The position numbers and the translations under genes were made by a program. DNA of 64,000 nt. Source: Pseudomonas fluorescens (GTDB lineage: Bacteria > Pseudomonadota > Gammaproteobacteria > Pseudomonadales > Pseudomonadaceae). Positions 41,868 through 51,773 of the stretch are shown piece after piece. The notes beneath the pieces are model-generated. The model was not told the origin of the DNA. It saw only the letters and a program-made list of their open reading frames with translations, and made no database searches. The stretch is taken from assembly GCA_902825215.1 (NCBI GenBank), contig LR782234.1:868001-932000 (forward strand), written 5' to 3'. Every line of letters starts with the position of its first letter. The first letter of the stretch is position 1.

Positions 41868-43898
41868 GTGAAGAGCTTGCTCTATCCCGCCGTCTCGCTG
41901 ATGAACCGCTTGAGCTTCGGCATGAAGTTCAGCCTGATCAGCGTGCTGTTTCTGGTGCCGATGCTGGTGACCAATTTCTATCTGGTGCGTGATTCCTATC
42001 GCGAACTCCAGGGTACCCGGGTCGAGCTGCAAAGCCTCGACCTGCTGGGCAGCAGCCTGACCCTGCGCCGCGATCTGGAAACCCTGAACAATCTGGTGCA
42101 GATCAACGTCACCCTCGGCCAGTCCGGCAAAGCGGGAAATGTCGAAGCGCAGATCACCACGCTCGAACAAGCCGTGCTGACGCGTCTGCAAGGGCTGGCG
42201 GCGATGACCGACGACCCCGAGCAGATCAAACTCTTCGATGGCAAACGCGATGAAATGATTGCCGCGTTCAAAGCCCAACAAGCGGAAAAATCGTTGCAAA
42301 GCAAAAGTGCGCTGATCGGTAAACTGCTCACCAGCGCGCAGATTTTCAGCCAGATCATCAGCAGCCAGGCCGGGTTGAGCCGTGACAACCAGAGCGACAT
42401 TCGTCAACTCAGCGAACTGGTGACGCTCGTGACGCCCAGCGTCACGCAAACCCTCGGCGAAGGTCGGGCGATGGGTGCCTACTCGCTGGGCCAGGGATTT
42501 CTCAACAGTGCGTCGAGCACCCGGTTCGATGAACTGCTGGTGCAGATCGAAAAGCTTCAGGCCGAATATGCCTTGAAACTACAGGACGCCCTCGCGTCCA
42601 GCAGCGCTGCGCATGAGTCCCTCAACGCCCCGGCCGAAAGCAGCAAGGCGTCGTTGAAACAGGCCAGCGAACTGTTCGAAGAGCAGGTGGTGATGGCTGA
42701 TACCCTCGATGCGCCGTGGCAGGCGTTTTACGACCAGGTCACCGGGCTGATCGACAAGACCTACCAGCTCAATGACGCCACGCTGAAGTTTCTCGACCGT
42801 CAATTACAGCAGCGCCTGAGCGAAAACCGCACGCACATGGTCCTGCAGGCCGTGGCGCTGTCGCTGGTGTTTGTGCTGATTTTCTATCTCTACGGCGGCT
42901 TCTACGCCTCGACTCGCACAACCCTCAAACGCCTCGGCGCGATGATGGACAACGTCGCCGCTGGCGACATGACCGTCAACTTCAAGGCCAGCAGCCGCGA
43001 CGAACTCGGCGAGCTGGGCGAGGTGTTCAACGGTACCGTGAAAAAGATTCACGACTTGATCGAGCGTGTCGGGCAGACCGTCGCTGAAGTCGAACGTCAG
43101 GCCGTGCAGGTGGAAAATGTCTCGGCGCAAAGCAATCAGGCGGTTGCCGGTCAGCGCACGCAGATCGAGCAAGTGGCGACGGCGATGAACCAGATGTCGG
43201 CGACCTCGCTGGAGGTCGCGCGCAGTGCCGCCGCCGCTGTAAGCAGCGCCCACAGCGTCAATGAAGAGACCGTCAGCGGCCGCGGTCTGGTCGAGTCGCA
43301 GCAGGGCAGCATTGCCGCGCTGGCCAGCGAAATCGACCAGTCGGTCATGGTCATCAATCAGTTGGCCAGCGACAGTCAGTCGATCAGCCGTGTGCTCGAA
43401 GTGATCAAGAGCATCGCCGAACAAACCAACCTGCTGGCACTCAACGCGGCGATCGAAGCCGCGCGTGCCGGCGAGCAGGGGCGTGGTTTTGCCGTAGTCG
43501 CCGACGAAGTGCGTACGCTGGCCAAACGCACCCAGCAATCGACCGAAGAAATCGAGCAGATGATCGCCAAGCTGCACGGCGGTGTCGGCGCGGCGGTGAA
43601 AGCCATGGGCATCAGCCATCAGATGGCCAACGGCACCGTTGACCAGTCGGCCAAGGTGCAGCAGGCGCTGGAAAACATCCTCGGCGCGGTGGGCATGATC
43701 GTCGATCAGAACCAGCAGATCGCCGCTGCAGTTGAACAGCAGACCGCCGTGGCCCACGACATCGACCAGAACATCGTCGAAATCAACCGCGCCGGCGAGC
43801 GCACGGCGCAAGGTGCACACCAGACCGAAGATGCCAGCCGGGCGCTGTCGGCACAGGTGGTGGAGCTTAAACAGCTGATCAGCGCGTTTCGTGTCTGA
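41868..43898 (+). CDS. Methyl-accepting chemotaxis protein
   Basis: 676 residues from GTG 41868 (AAGGGAG 7 nt upstream). TM1 is near residues 20-40 (FSLISVLFLVPMLVTNFYLV). A ~280-residue helical periplasmic sensor follows, then TM2 near 322-346, HAMP (to about 400) and a signalling domain with the hairpin tip EQTNLLALNAAIEAARAGEQ near 517-536. The sensor is not PAS or Cache-like; it may be a NIT or helical-bimodular type, ligand unknown. It follows ampE as in P. aeruginosa (PA4520 position). Confidence 0.9.
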   Translation: MKSLLYPAVSLMNRLSFGMKFSLISVLFLVPMLVTNFYLVRDSYRELQGTRVELQSLDLLGSSLTLRRDLETLNNLVQINVTLGQSGKAGNVEAQITTLEQAVLTRLQGLAAMTDDPEQIKLFDGKRDEMIAAFKAQQAEKSLQSKSALIGKLLTSAQIFSQIISSQAGLSRDNQSDIRQLSELVTLVTPSVTQTLGEGRAMGAYSLGQGFLNSASSTRFDELLVQIEKLQAEYALKLQDALASSSAAHESLNAPAESSKASLKQASELFEEQVVMADTLDAPWQAFYDQVTGLIDKTYQLNDATLKFLDRQLQQRLSENRTHMVLQAVALSLVFVLIFYLYGGFYASTRTTLKRLGAMMDNVAAGDMTVNFKASSRDELGELGEVFNGTVKKIHDLIERVGQTVAEVERQAVQVENVSAQSNQAVAGQRTQIEQVATAMNQMSATSLEVARSAAAAVSSAHSVNEETVSGRGLVESQQGSIAALASEIDQSVMVINQLASDSQSISRVLEVIKSIAEQTNLLALNAAIEAARAGEQGRGFAVVADEVRTLAKRTQQSTEEIEQMIAKLHGGVGAAVKAMGISHQMANGTVDQSAKVQQALENILGAVGMIVDQNQQIAAAVEQQTAVAHDIDQNIVEINRAGERTAQGAHQTEDASRALSAQVVELKQLISAFRV

Positions 43899-43919
43899 AA
43901 GGCCGGCATCGGATCAAAA

Positions 43920-44016
43920 GTGTGGGAGCGAGCCTGCTCGCGAAGGCGGTGGGTCAGGCATAGTCGATGTCACTGACAGATTGCTTTCGCGAGCAGGCTC
44001 GCTCCCACAGGGGACT
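43920..44016. repeat. REP doublet 2
   Basis: Inverted copies of GTGGGAGCGAGCCTGCTCGCGAA flank about 50 nt, between the convergent ends of the chemoreceptor and the TatD-family gene. Confidence 0.92.
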
Positions 44017-44022
44017 GCGGTG

Positions 44023-44799
44023 TTACCAGTCGAATACTTCGCAGCAGTTGGCGGTGCTGGCGGCGGCCAGTTGTTCAGCTGAGATGTGCATCAATTCAGC
44101 CAGCGCCGCACAGATCGCCGGCAGATGTGCCGGGCTGTTGCGCTGGCCCGGATACATCGCTGGCGCCATGTCCGGTGAGTCGGTTTCCAGCACCACCGAC
44201 TCCAGCGGTAACTCCGGCAGCACCCGATGCATGCGCAATGCCTGCGGCCAGGTCGGTGCGCCGCCCAGCCCCAGTTTGAAACCGAGCTTGATGTATTCGC
44301 GCGCTTCTTCGCGGCTGCCGGCGAAGGCGTGGATGATTCCGGCGCGTTTGAGCTTGAAGCGTTTGAGTGTTGCGATCACCGCCGCGTGACTGCGGCGTAC
44401 GTGGATCAGCGCCGGCAGTTGGAAATCTGCGGCCAATTGCAGTTGCGCCTCGAACAGCGTCTGCTGGCGCTCGCGGTCGAGGGTTTCGACGAAGTAGTCC
44501 AGACCGATCTCGCCCACCGCGCACAGCTGTCGATGACCGTGCAGGCGCGTCAGCCAGTCGCCCAGTGTCTGCAAGTCTGCGGGCTGATGCTGATCGAGAA
44601 ACACCGGGTGCAGACCGAACGCCGCGTATAGATCGGCATCGCTCTGCACCAGATCCCACACCCGTTGCCAGTTACCAGTATGCACGCCGAGCACCACCAT
44701 TCGCCGCACGCCGAGGGCGCGGCTTTCGGCGAGCAACGCCGAGCGATCGGCGTCGAAGTCGGGGAAATCCAGGTGGGTGTGGCTGTCGATCAGCTCCAC
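44023..44799 (-). CDS. TatD-family metal-dependent hydrolase (YjjV-like)
   Basis: 258 residues. Metal-binding motifs of the TatD family: LIDSHTHLDFPDFD (HxH), AVGEIGLDYF (Glu), PALIHVRRSHAA (His) and LETDSPDMAPA (Asp). These enzymes act as 3' nucleases or deacylases. It is 3 nt after cra on the same strand, so it is likely co-transcribed. The paralogue could be YjjV rather than TatD itself. Confidence 0.92.
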   Translation of the reverse strand: MELIDSHTHLDFPDFDADRSALLAESRALGVRRMVVLGVHTGNWQRVWDLVQSDADLYAAFGLHPVFLDQHQPADLQTLGDWLTRLHGHRQLCAVGEIGLDYFVETLDRERQQTLFEAQLQLAADFQLPALIHVRRSHAAVIATLKRFKLKRAGIIHAFAGSREEAREYIKLGFKLGLGGAPTWPQALRMHRVLPELPLESVVLETDSPDMAPAMYPGQRNSPAHLPAICAALAELMHISAEQLAAASTANCCEVFDW

Positions 44800-44802
44800 G
44801 GT

Positions 44803-45798
44803 TCAGTCCCGGTGAATACGCTGCTTGAACGTACGCGCGATGGCTTGCACGCCGGGGGCGTACTCCGATTGTTCGACGGCGGCGAGCGCCAGTTCCAGCG
44901 CCTTGTCGGCAATCAACTGGTGCTGCTGGGCCATGGCATTGACCGGCAGCGGCAGGAAGTCCAGCAACTGCGTGTCGCCGAAGGTGCCGAGACGCAGCGG
45001 CCGCGATTTCAGCGGGAAGTCGTGCAGCGCATCGAATACACCCTGCAGCAAAACGTAGGACGTGGTGATCAGCGCGTCGGGCAAATGCCCCAGACGTTGC
45101 AGGAGTTCTTCCATCAGTTGCTGGCCGCATTCACGGCTGAAGGCTTCGGCGTGTTCGACCAGCACTTCGCCTTTGAAGTCACTCAGTGCCTGGCGGAAAC
45201 CGGCGGCACGCTCCTGACTGATGCTCAGTTCCGGGCGCGCGCCGAGCAGCACGATCTGCTTCGGCTGCGGGTCGAGCAGGCTCTGGGTCAGGTGCAGGCT
45301 GGCTTCGCGGTCGTCACTGATCACCGAGCAGAAATGCTCCGGCTCCATGACCCGGTCGATGGCGATGATCGGCAGCCCTTTGGCCTGCAACTGCCGATAG
45401 CTGTCATCGCTGGCCGGCAGGCAACTGGCAACGATCAGCGCATCGCAACGCCGCGCGCGGAACAGTTGCAGCAGCTGACGCTCGCTCTCCGGCGCATCGT
45501 CGGAACTGGCGATCAGCAATTGATAACCGCGAGCCCGCGCGCCTTGCTCGAGCAGCTTGGCGATTCGCGCGTAACTGGGGTTTTCCAGATCCGGCAGAAT
45601 AAAGCCCAGCGTGCGCGTATGCCGGCTGCGCAGGCCGGCCGCTTGCGGGTTTGGGGTAAAGCCGTGCAAATCGACCACCGCGCGCACGCGCTCGACGGTC
45701 GCTGTGCTGATGCGTTGCTGTTCGGCCTTGCCGTTGATGACGTAGCTGGCGGTGGTGACGGAGACGCCGGCCAACCGCGCGATATCACTGAGTTTCAA
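44803..45798 (-). CDS. cra: Catabolite repressor-activator Cra (FruR)
   Basis: 331 residues, LacI family. The N-terminal HTH MKLSDIARLAGVSVTTASYV with NGKAEQQRIS is characteristic of Cra/FruR, and the rest is a periplasmic-binding-like effector domain. In pseudomonads Cra responds mainly to fructose-1-phosphate and represses the fru operon. It is divergent from fruB, with a near-consensus operator between them. Confidence 0.96.
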   Translation of the reverse strand: MKLSDIARLAGVSVTTASYVINGKAEQQRISTATVERVRAVVDLHGFTPNPQAAGLRSRHTRTLGFILPDLENPSYARIAKLLEQGARARGYQLLIASSDDAPESERQLLQLFRARRCDALIVASCLPASDDSYRQLQAKGLPIIAIDRVMEPEHFCSVISDDREASLHLTQSLLDPQPKQIVLLGARPELSISQERAAGFRQALSDFKGEVLVEHAEAFSRECGQQLMEELLQRLGHLPDALITTSYVLLQGVFDALHDFPLKSRPLRLGTFGDTQLLDFLPLPVNAMAQQHQLIADKALELALAAVEQSEYAPGVQAIARTFKQRIHRD

Positions 45799-46101
45799 CC
45801 CGGGATTTCCTTGTTTTTTCGAGCTTGCCTCGACATTTTCGCCAATCCTACCCGATTCAGGCAGTCGACCTATTGCCTACGCACTTCCGACAAGTTGGAC
45901 TTCAACGATGAGACATTATCGAGTAACGTGCCGATCAATCTAGATTAAACGTTTCAGCAAGCGTATTTTCTACGTTTTAGACGCCTTTGGCCGGTTCTGC
46001 CGTAAAACCGCCAAAACGGTCGCTCAAAAAGCGCGGCCGAGCGCCTAAGCTGTGACCATCAAAACAATACCTGGCCTGTATCGGGCCAAAAAGGAGATTG
46101 C
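45799..46101. other. cra / fruB intergenic region
   Basis: 303 nt without a gene. It contains the Cra operator (45945-45956), a second weaker half-like match around CTACGTTTTAGA (near 45970), and the fruB ribosome binding site AAGGAG (46091-46096). I cannot place -35/-10 boxes with confidence. Confidence 0.7.
45945..45956. promoter_or_regulatory. Cra (FruR) operator
   Basis: TTAAACGTTTCA: the dyad form of the pseudomonad Cra site, 146 nt upstream of cra and 146 nt upstream of fruB. Fructose-1-phosphate should release Cra and open fruBKA. Confidence 0.85.
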
Positions 46102-48963
46102 ATGCTCGAGCTCACTATAGAGCAGATATCCATGGGCCAGACGGCCGTGGATAAACCCGCCGCCCTGCAAATTTTGGCCGATCATCTGGTTGCCGATGGC
46201 CTGGTCGCCGATGGCTATCTCGCCGGCTTGCAGGCCCGGGAAGCCCAGGGCTCGACCTTTCTCGGCCAAGGTATTGCCATTCCGCACGGCACCCCGGAAA
46301 CCCGCGATCAAGTGTTCGCCACCGGCGTGCGCCTGATGCAGTTTCCCGAGGGCGTCGATTGGGGCGATGGGCAGATTGTCTATCTGGCGATCGGCATCGC
46401 GGCCAAATCCGACGAGCACCTGCGCCTTTTGCAACTGCTGACCCGCGCCCTCGGCGAAACCGATCTGGGCCAGGCCCTGCGTCGTGCCAGCTCGCCGGAA
46501 GCACTGCTGAAGTTGCTGCAAGGCGCGCCGCAGGAGCTGGCGCTGGATGCGCAAATGATCGGCCTCGGCGTTTCTGCCGACGATTTCGAAGAACTGGTCT
46601 GGCGTGGCGCGCGTCTGTTGCGTCAGGCCGATTGCGTCAGCAACGGTTTTGCCGGCGTGTTGCAGCAGGTCGAAGCGCTGCCGCTCGGCGATGGTCTGTG
46701 GTGGTTGCACAGCGAGCAAACCGTGAAGCGCCCGGGCCTGGCGTTCGTCACCCCGGACAAACCGATGCGCTACCTCGGCCAGCCACTCAGCGGCCTGTTC
46801 TGTCTGGCCAGCCTCGGCGAAGCGCATCAGGCGTTGCTTGAGCGCTTGTGTGCGTTGCTGATCGAAGGTCGCGGTCACGAGTTGGGCCGTGCCACCAGCA
46901 GCCGCAAAGTCCTCGAAGTGCTCGGCGGTGAGTTGCCTGCCGACTGGCCGAGCGCACGTATTGCGCTGGCCAACGCCCACGGTCTGCATGCGCGGCCGGC
47001 AAAAATCCTCGCGCAACTGGCGAAGAGTTTCGACGGCGAAATCCGTGTGCGCATCGTCGACAGCCAGGACAGCGCGGTGTCGGTCAAAAGTTTGAGCAAA
47101 CTGCTCAGCCTCGGCGCCCGTCGCGGTCAGGTGCTCGAGCTGATCGCCGAGCCGAGCATCGCTGCCGATGCCTTGCCGGCACTGCTCGCCGCTATCGAAG
47201 AAGGCCTCGGCGAAGAAGTCGAGCCGCTGCCCGCCGTCAGTCAGCAGCGTGAAGTGATAGCCGACATCGCCGAGGTGCTGGTCGCCCCGGCTTCTGGCAG
47301 CCTGCTGCAAGCGATTCCGGCAGCGCCGGGCATTGCCATCGGCCCGGCGCATGTTCAGGTTCAGCAGAACATTGATTACCCGTTGCGCGGCGAGTCCGCC
47401 GCCATCGAACGTGAGCGCCTGACGCAAGCGCTGAGCGACGTGCGCACAGACATTCAGGGCCTGATCGAACGCAGCCAGGCCAAAGCCATTCGCGAGATTT
47501 TCATCACCCACCAGGAAATGCTCGACGACCCGGATCTGACCGACGAAGTCGACACCCGCCTCAAGCAAGGCGAGAGCGCCGAAGCGGCGTGGATGGCGGT
47601 GATCGAAGCCGCCGCCAAACAGCAGGAAGCGTTGCAGGACGCCTTGCTCGCCGAGCGCGCGGCGGATCTGCGCGACATTGGTCGCCGTGTGCTGGCGCAG
47701 TTGTGTGGCGTGCAAACTGCGAGTGAGCCTGAGCAGCCATACATTCTGGTGATGGACGAGGTTGGCCCGTCCGACGTTGCGCGTCTGGATCCGGTGCGCG
47801 TCGCCGGGATTCTCACCGCTCGCGGCGGTGCCACTGCGCACAGCGCAATCGTTGCGCGTGCCCTTGGCATTCCGGCGCTGGTTGGCGCAGGCGCCGCAGT
47901 GTTGCTGCTGGAGCCGGGCACGCCGTTACTGCTCGACGGCCAGCGTGGGCGCCTGCATGTCGACGCCGATGCTGCGACCCTCAAACGTGCCGCCGAAGAG
48001 CGCGACACCCGTGAGCAACGCCTGAAGATTGCCGCCGAACAACGCCATCAACCGGCACACACCACCGACGGTCACGCCGTTGAAGTGTTCGCCAACATTG
48101 GCGAAAGCGCCGGTGTGACCAGCGCAGTCGAGCAGGGCGCCGAAGGCATTGGCCTGCTGCGCACCGAACTGATTTTCATGGCCCACCCGCAAGCGCCGGA
48201 CGAGGCGACGCAAGAAGCCGAATACCGCCGCGTCCTCGACGGCCTCGCCGGGCGCCCGCTGGTAGTGCGCACGCTCGATGTTGGTGGCGACAAACCGCTG
48301 CCGTATTGGCCCATCGCCAAAGAGGAAAACCCGTTCCTCGGTGTGCGCGGCATTCGCCTGACCTTGCAGCGTCCGCAGATCATGGAAGCGCAACTGCGCG
48401 CTTTGCTGCGTTCGGCCGACAACCGGCCGCTGCGGATCATGTTCCCGATGGTCGGCAGCGTCGAAGAATGGCGCCAGGCCCGCGACATGACCGAACGCCT
48501 GCGTAAGGAAATCCCGGTCGCCGATCTGCAACTGGGGATCATGATCGAAGTGCCGTCCGCCGCGTTGCTCGCGCCGGTGCTGGCCAAGGAAGTCGACTTT
48601 TTCAGCGTCGGCACCAACGACCTGACGCAATACACCCTGGCCATTGACCGTGGTCACCCGACCCTGTCGGCGCAGGCGGACGGCTTGCACCCGGCGGTGC
48701 TGCAACTGATCGACATCACCGTGCGCGCAGCCCATGCCCATGGCAAATGGGTCGGCGTCTGCGGCGAACTGGCGGCCGATCCGCTGGCGGTGCCGGTGCT
48801 GGTCGGCCTCGGTGTCGATGAACTGAGCGTGTCCGGCCGCAGCATCGCCGAAGTCAAGGCGCGCATCCGCGAACTCAGCCTGACCCAGGCGCAAACCCTC
48901 GCTCAACAGGCCTTGGCCGTGGGCAGCGCCAACGAAGTGCGCGCATTAGTGGAGGCCCTGTAA
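46102..48963 (+). CDS. fruB: Fructose PTS multiphosphoryl transfer protein (EIIA-HPr-EI)
   Basis: 953 residues. Domains: EIIA (1-145, active His in GQGIAIPHGTPETRDQV), a linker, HPr (about 283-370, ANAHGLHARPAKILAQL), and EI (about 395-953, catalytic His in GGATAHSAIVARALGIPAL near 578, then the PEP site IMIEVPSAAL and GTNDLTQYTLAID). It carries phosphate from PEP to FruA through all steps in one chain. Its stop codon overlaps the fruK start by one base. Confidence 0.98.
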   Translation: MLELTIEQISMGQTAVDKPAALQILADHLVADGLVADGYLAGLQAREAQGSTFLGQGIAIPHGTPETRDQVFATGVRLMQFPEGVDWGDGQIVYLAIGIAAKSDEHLRLLQLLTRALGETDLGQALRRASSPEALLKLLQGAPQELALDAQMIGLGVSADDFEELVWRGARLLRQADCVSNGFAGVLQQVEALPLGDGLWWLHSEQTVKRPGLAFVTPDKPMRYLGQPLSGLFCLASLGEAHQALLERLCALLIEGRGHELGRATSSRKVLEVLGGELPADWPSARIALANAHGLHARPAKILAQLAKSFDGEIRVRIVDSQDSAVSVKSLSKLLSLGARRGQVLELIAEPSIAADALPALLAAIEEGLGEEVEPLPAVSQQREVIADIAEVLVAPASGSLLQAIPAAPGIAIGPAHVQVQQNIDYPLRGESAAIERERLTQALSDVRTDIQGLIERSQAKAIREIFITHQEMLDDPDLTDEVDTRLKQGESAEAAWMAVIEAAAKQQEALQDALLAERAADLRDIGRRVLAQLCGVQTASEPEQPYILVMDEVGPSDVARLDPVRVAGILTARGGATAHSAIVARALGIPALVGAGAAVLLLEPGTPLLLDGQRGRLHVDADAATLKRAAEERDTREQRLKIAAEQRHQPAHTTDGHAVEVFANIGESAGVTSAVEQGAEGIGLLRTELIFMAHPQAPDEATQEAEYRRVLDGLAGRPLVVRTLDVGGDKPLPYWPIAKEENPFLGVRGIRLTLQRPQIMEAQLRALLRSADNRPLRIMFPMVGSVEEWRQARDMTERLRKEIPVADLQLGIMIEVPSAALLAPVLAKEVDFFSVGTNDLTQYTLAIDRGHPTLSAQADGLHPAVLQLIDITVRAAHAHGKWVGVCGELAADPLAVPVLVGLGVDELSVSGRSIAEVKARIRELSLTQAQTLAQQALAVGSANEVRALVEAL

Positions 48964-49904
48964 TGGCCAAGATTCTCACCCTGACCCTCAACCCGGCGCT
49001 CGACCTCACCGTCGAGTTGCCGCAGCTGGAGGCCGGTCAGGTCAATCGCAGCGACGAAATGCACACCCACGCTGCCGGCAAAGGCGTGAACGTCGCGCAG
49101 GTGCTTGCCGACCTCGGCCATCAATTGACGGTCAGCGGTTTTCTCGGCGCGGACAACCTGCAAGCGTTCGAAACCCTGTTCGCCAAACGCGGCTTTGTCG
49201 ACGCGTTCATCCGCGTGTCGGGTGAGACGCGCAGCAACATCAAGATCGCCGAACAGGACGGCCGCATCACTGACATCAACGGTCCCGGGCCGGTGGTCGA
49301 TGCAGCGGCGCAGCAAGCGTTGCTCGACCGTCTGCTGCAGATCGCACCGGGGCATGACGCGGTGGTGGTCGCCGGCAGTTTGCCGCGCGGGGTCTCGGCG
49401 CAGTGGCTGCGTGAGCTGATCGAAAAGCTCAATGCGCTCGGCCTGAAAGTCGCCCTCGACTCCAGCGGCGAAGCCTTGCGCGCGGCGCTGCAGGCCGGGC
49501 CTTGGCTGATCAAGCCGAATACCGAAGAACTGGCCCATGCGCTCGGCTGTGACGTGGTTTCCCAAGTCGCCGAAGCGCAAGCCGCCGCACAGTTGCACGC
49601 CCAAGGTATCGAGCATGTGGTGATCTCCCACGGCGCGGACGGCGTGAACTGGTTCAGCGTCGGCTCGGCGCTGCACGCGACGCCGCCGAAGGTCAGCGTC
49701 GCCAGCACCGTCGGTGCCGGTGACTCGTTGCTGGCCGGCATGCTCCACGGTTTGCTCAGTGCCGATACGCCCGAACAAACCCTGCGCACGGCCACGGCGA
49801 TTGCCGCGATGGCGGTGACCCAGATCGGTTTCGGCATCAACGACGCCGCGCAACTGGCGCAGCTCGAACAGGGCGTGCGCGTGCGCCCCCTGACAGAACA
49901 ATAA
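48963..49904 (+). CDS. fruK: 1-phosphofructokinase FruK
   Basis: 313 residues, PfkB ribokinase family. It has ILTLTLNPALDLTVELPQLE, GKGVNVAQVLADLGH and the C-terminal signature STVGAGDSLLAGMLHG with the catalytic Asp. It phosphorylates fructose-1-P to fructose-1,6-bisphosphate and so removes the Cra inducer. ATG 48963 uses the last base of the fruB stop. Confidence 0.97.
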   Translation: MAKILTLTLNPALDLTVELPQLEAGQVNRSDEMHTHAAGKGVNVAQVLADLGHQLTVSGFLGADNLQAFETLFAKRGFVDAFIRVSGETRSNIKIAEQDGRITDINGPGPVVDAAAQQALLDRLLQIAPGHDAVVVAGSLPRGVSAQWLRELIEKLNALGLKVALDSSGEALRAALQAGPWLIKPNTEELAHALGCDVVSQVAEAQAAAQLHAQGIEHVVISHGADGVNWFSVGSALHATPPKVSVASTVGAGDSLLAGMLHGLLSADTPEQTLRTATAIAAMAVTQIGFGINDAAQLAQLEQGVRVRPLTEQ

Positions 49905-49915
49905 GAGGGTTTGTG

Positions 49916-51649
49916 ATGAAGTTAGCCATTGTTACGGCTTGCCCGAACGGCATGGTCACCAGTGTGCTGTGCGCACGTTTGCTCGATGCCGCAGCGCAGC
50001 GTCAGGGCTGGAGCACCAGCGTCGAAGTGGTCGATCCGGCGCACCCGGAGCGCGAGTTGTCGGCAGCGACCATCGCAGCGGCGGAGTGGGTTTTGCTGGT
50101 CACTACCGGCCCGATCGACATGAGTCGTTTTGTCGGCAAGCGGGTGTTCCAGATCGCCCCGGCGCAGGCGTTGCAGGATGTCGAAGCGGTGCTGCGCCGT
50201 GGTGCTGAAGAGGCTGAGGTCTATGTCGCCAGCGAAGCAGTACCGGCGGCAGACACGTCGCGTGCGCCGCGCATTGTGGCGATCACCGCATGCCCGACGG
50301 GCGTCGCCCACACCTTCATGGCGGCCGAAGCGTTGCAGCAGACGGCCAAGCGTCTGGGCTACGAATTGCAGGTCGAAACCCAAGGTTCGGTGGGCGCGAA
50401 AACCCCGCTGAGCGCAGCGGCGATTGCCTATGCTGACGTGGTCCTGCTGGCGGCAGACATCGACGTCGCCACCAAGCGTTTTGCTGGCAAGAAAATCTAT
50501 CGCTGCGGCACCGGTATCGCCTTGAAGCAGTCCGAAGCCACGCTGAAAAAAGCCCTGGCCGAAGGGGTAGTCGAAAGCGCGGCGGGCGAGGGCAACGTCC
50601 CGGCCAAGTCAGAGAAAACCGGCGTCTACAAACACCTGCTGACCGGTGTCTCGTACATGCTGCCGATGGTCGTGGCCGGCGGTTTGCTGATCGCCCTGTC
50701 GTTCGTCTTCGGCATTACCGCGTTCAAGGAAGAGGGCACGCTGGCGGCGGCGCTGATGCAGATCGGCGGCGAGACCGCGTTCAAATTGATGGTGCCGCTG
50801 CTGGCCGGCTACATCGCCTACTCGATTGCTGACCGCCCAGGCCTGGCGCCGGGGATGATCGGTGGTTTGCTCGCGGGCACGTTGGGCGCCGGGTTTATCG
50901 GCGGGATCATTGCCGGTTTCATTGCCGGTTACGCGGCGAAAGCGATCAGCCGTTATGTCGCGTTGCCGCAAAGTCTGGAGGCGCTGAAACCGATCCTGAT
51001 CATCCCGTTGTTCGCCAGCCTGATCACCGGGCTGGTGATGATTTACGTGGTTGGCAAACCGGTCGCCGGCATGCTCGCGGCGCTGACGCAGTTCCTCGAC
51101 AGCATGGGCACCACCAACGCGATTCTGCTCGGTGTGCTGCTCGGCGCAATGATGTGCGTCGACCTCGGCGGGCCGATCAACAAAGCCGCATATGCGTTTT
51201 CGGTGGGGCTGCTGGCCTCGCAGAGTTACGCCCCGATGGCCGCGACCATGGCCGCCGGCATGGTGCCGCCGATCGGTCTGGGCATCGCCACGTTCATTGC
51301 CCGGCGCAAGTTCGCCCAGAGCGAACGCGAGGCGGGCAAAGCGGCCTTCGTGCTCGGCCTGTGCTTTATCTCCGAAGGGGCAATCCCGTTTGCCGCGAAA
51401 GACCCGTTGCGGGTGATCCCGGCGGCCATCGCCGGCGGCGCACTGACGGGCGCGCTGTCGATGTATTTCGGCTGCAAGCTGATGGCGCCGCACGGTGGCT
51501 TGTTTGTGCTGGCGATCCCGAATGCGATCAATCATGCGCTGCTGTATCTGCTGGCAATTGTCGCCGGGAGTCTGGTGACGGCGGTGCTGTATGCGCTGCT
51601 CAAGCGGCCTGAGGTGGTTGAACTGGCGCTGGAGCCGGCCAAGGCTTAG
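49916..51649 (+). CDS. fruA: Fructose PTS permease EIIBC
   Basis: 577 residues from ATG 49916 (AGAGGG upstream; a GTG one codon earlier is less well spaced). Two EIIB modules: an N-terminal EIIB' (KLAIVTACPNGMVTSVLCAR) and the functional EIIB (IVAITACPTGVAHTFMAAEA, phosphoryl Cys near 125). EIIC follows (about 235-565) with many membrane segments and GGPINKAAYAFSVGLL. It imports fructose as fructose-1-phosphate. It is the last gene of fruBKA and is followed by a REP doublet. Confidence 0.97.
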   Translation: MKLAIVTACPNGMVTSVLCARLLDAAAQRQGWSTSVEVVDPAHPERELSAATIAAAEWVLLVTTGPIDMSRFVGKRVFQIAPAQALQDVEAVLRRGAEEAEVYVASEAVPAADTSRAPRIVAITACPTGVAHTFMAAEALQQTAKRLGYELQVETQGSVGAKTPLSAAAIAYADVVLLAADIDVATKRFAGKKIYRCGTGIALKQSEATLKKALAEGVVESAAGEGNVPAKSEKTGVYKHLLTGVSYMLPMVVAGGLLIALSFVFGITAFKEEGTLAAALMQIGGETAFKLMVPLLAGYIAYSIADRPGLAPGMIGGLLAGTLGAGFIGGIIAGFIAGYAAKAISRYVALPQSLEALKPILIIPLFASLITGLVMIYVVGKPVAGMLAALTQFLDSMGTTNAILLGVLLGAMMCVDLGGPINKAAYAFSVGLLASQSYAPMAATMAAGMVPPIGLGIATFIARRKFAQSEREAGKAAFVLGLCFISEGAIPFAAKDPLRVIPAAIAGGALTGALSMYFGCKLMAPHGGLFVLAIPNAINHALLYLLAIVAGSLVTAVLYALLKRPEVVELALEPAKA

Positions 51650-51663
51650 CTGACACGAAAAAC

Positions 51664-51752
51664 CTGTGGGAGCGAGCCTGCTCGCGAAAGCGGATCGTCA
51701 GATGACGAGGTTGTAGCTGGCAGGACGCCTTCGCGAGCAGGCTCGCTCCCAC
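51664..51752. repeat. REP doublet 3
   Basis: Inverted copies of the GTGGGAGCGAGCCTGCTCGCGAA core after fruA, ahead of phoD. Confidence 0.92.
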
Positions 51753-51773
51753 CGGGACCTGTGTTGTCATTCC

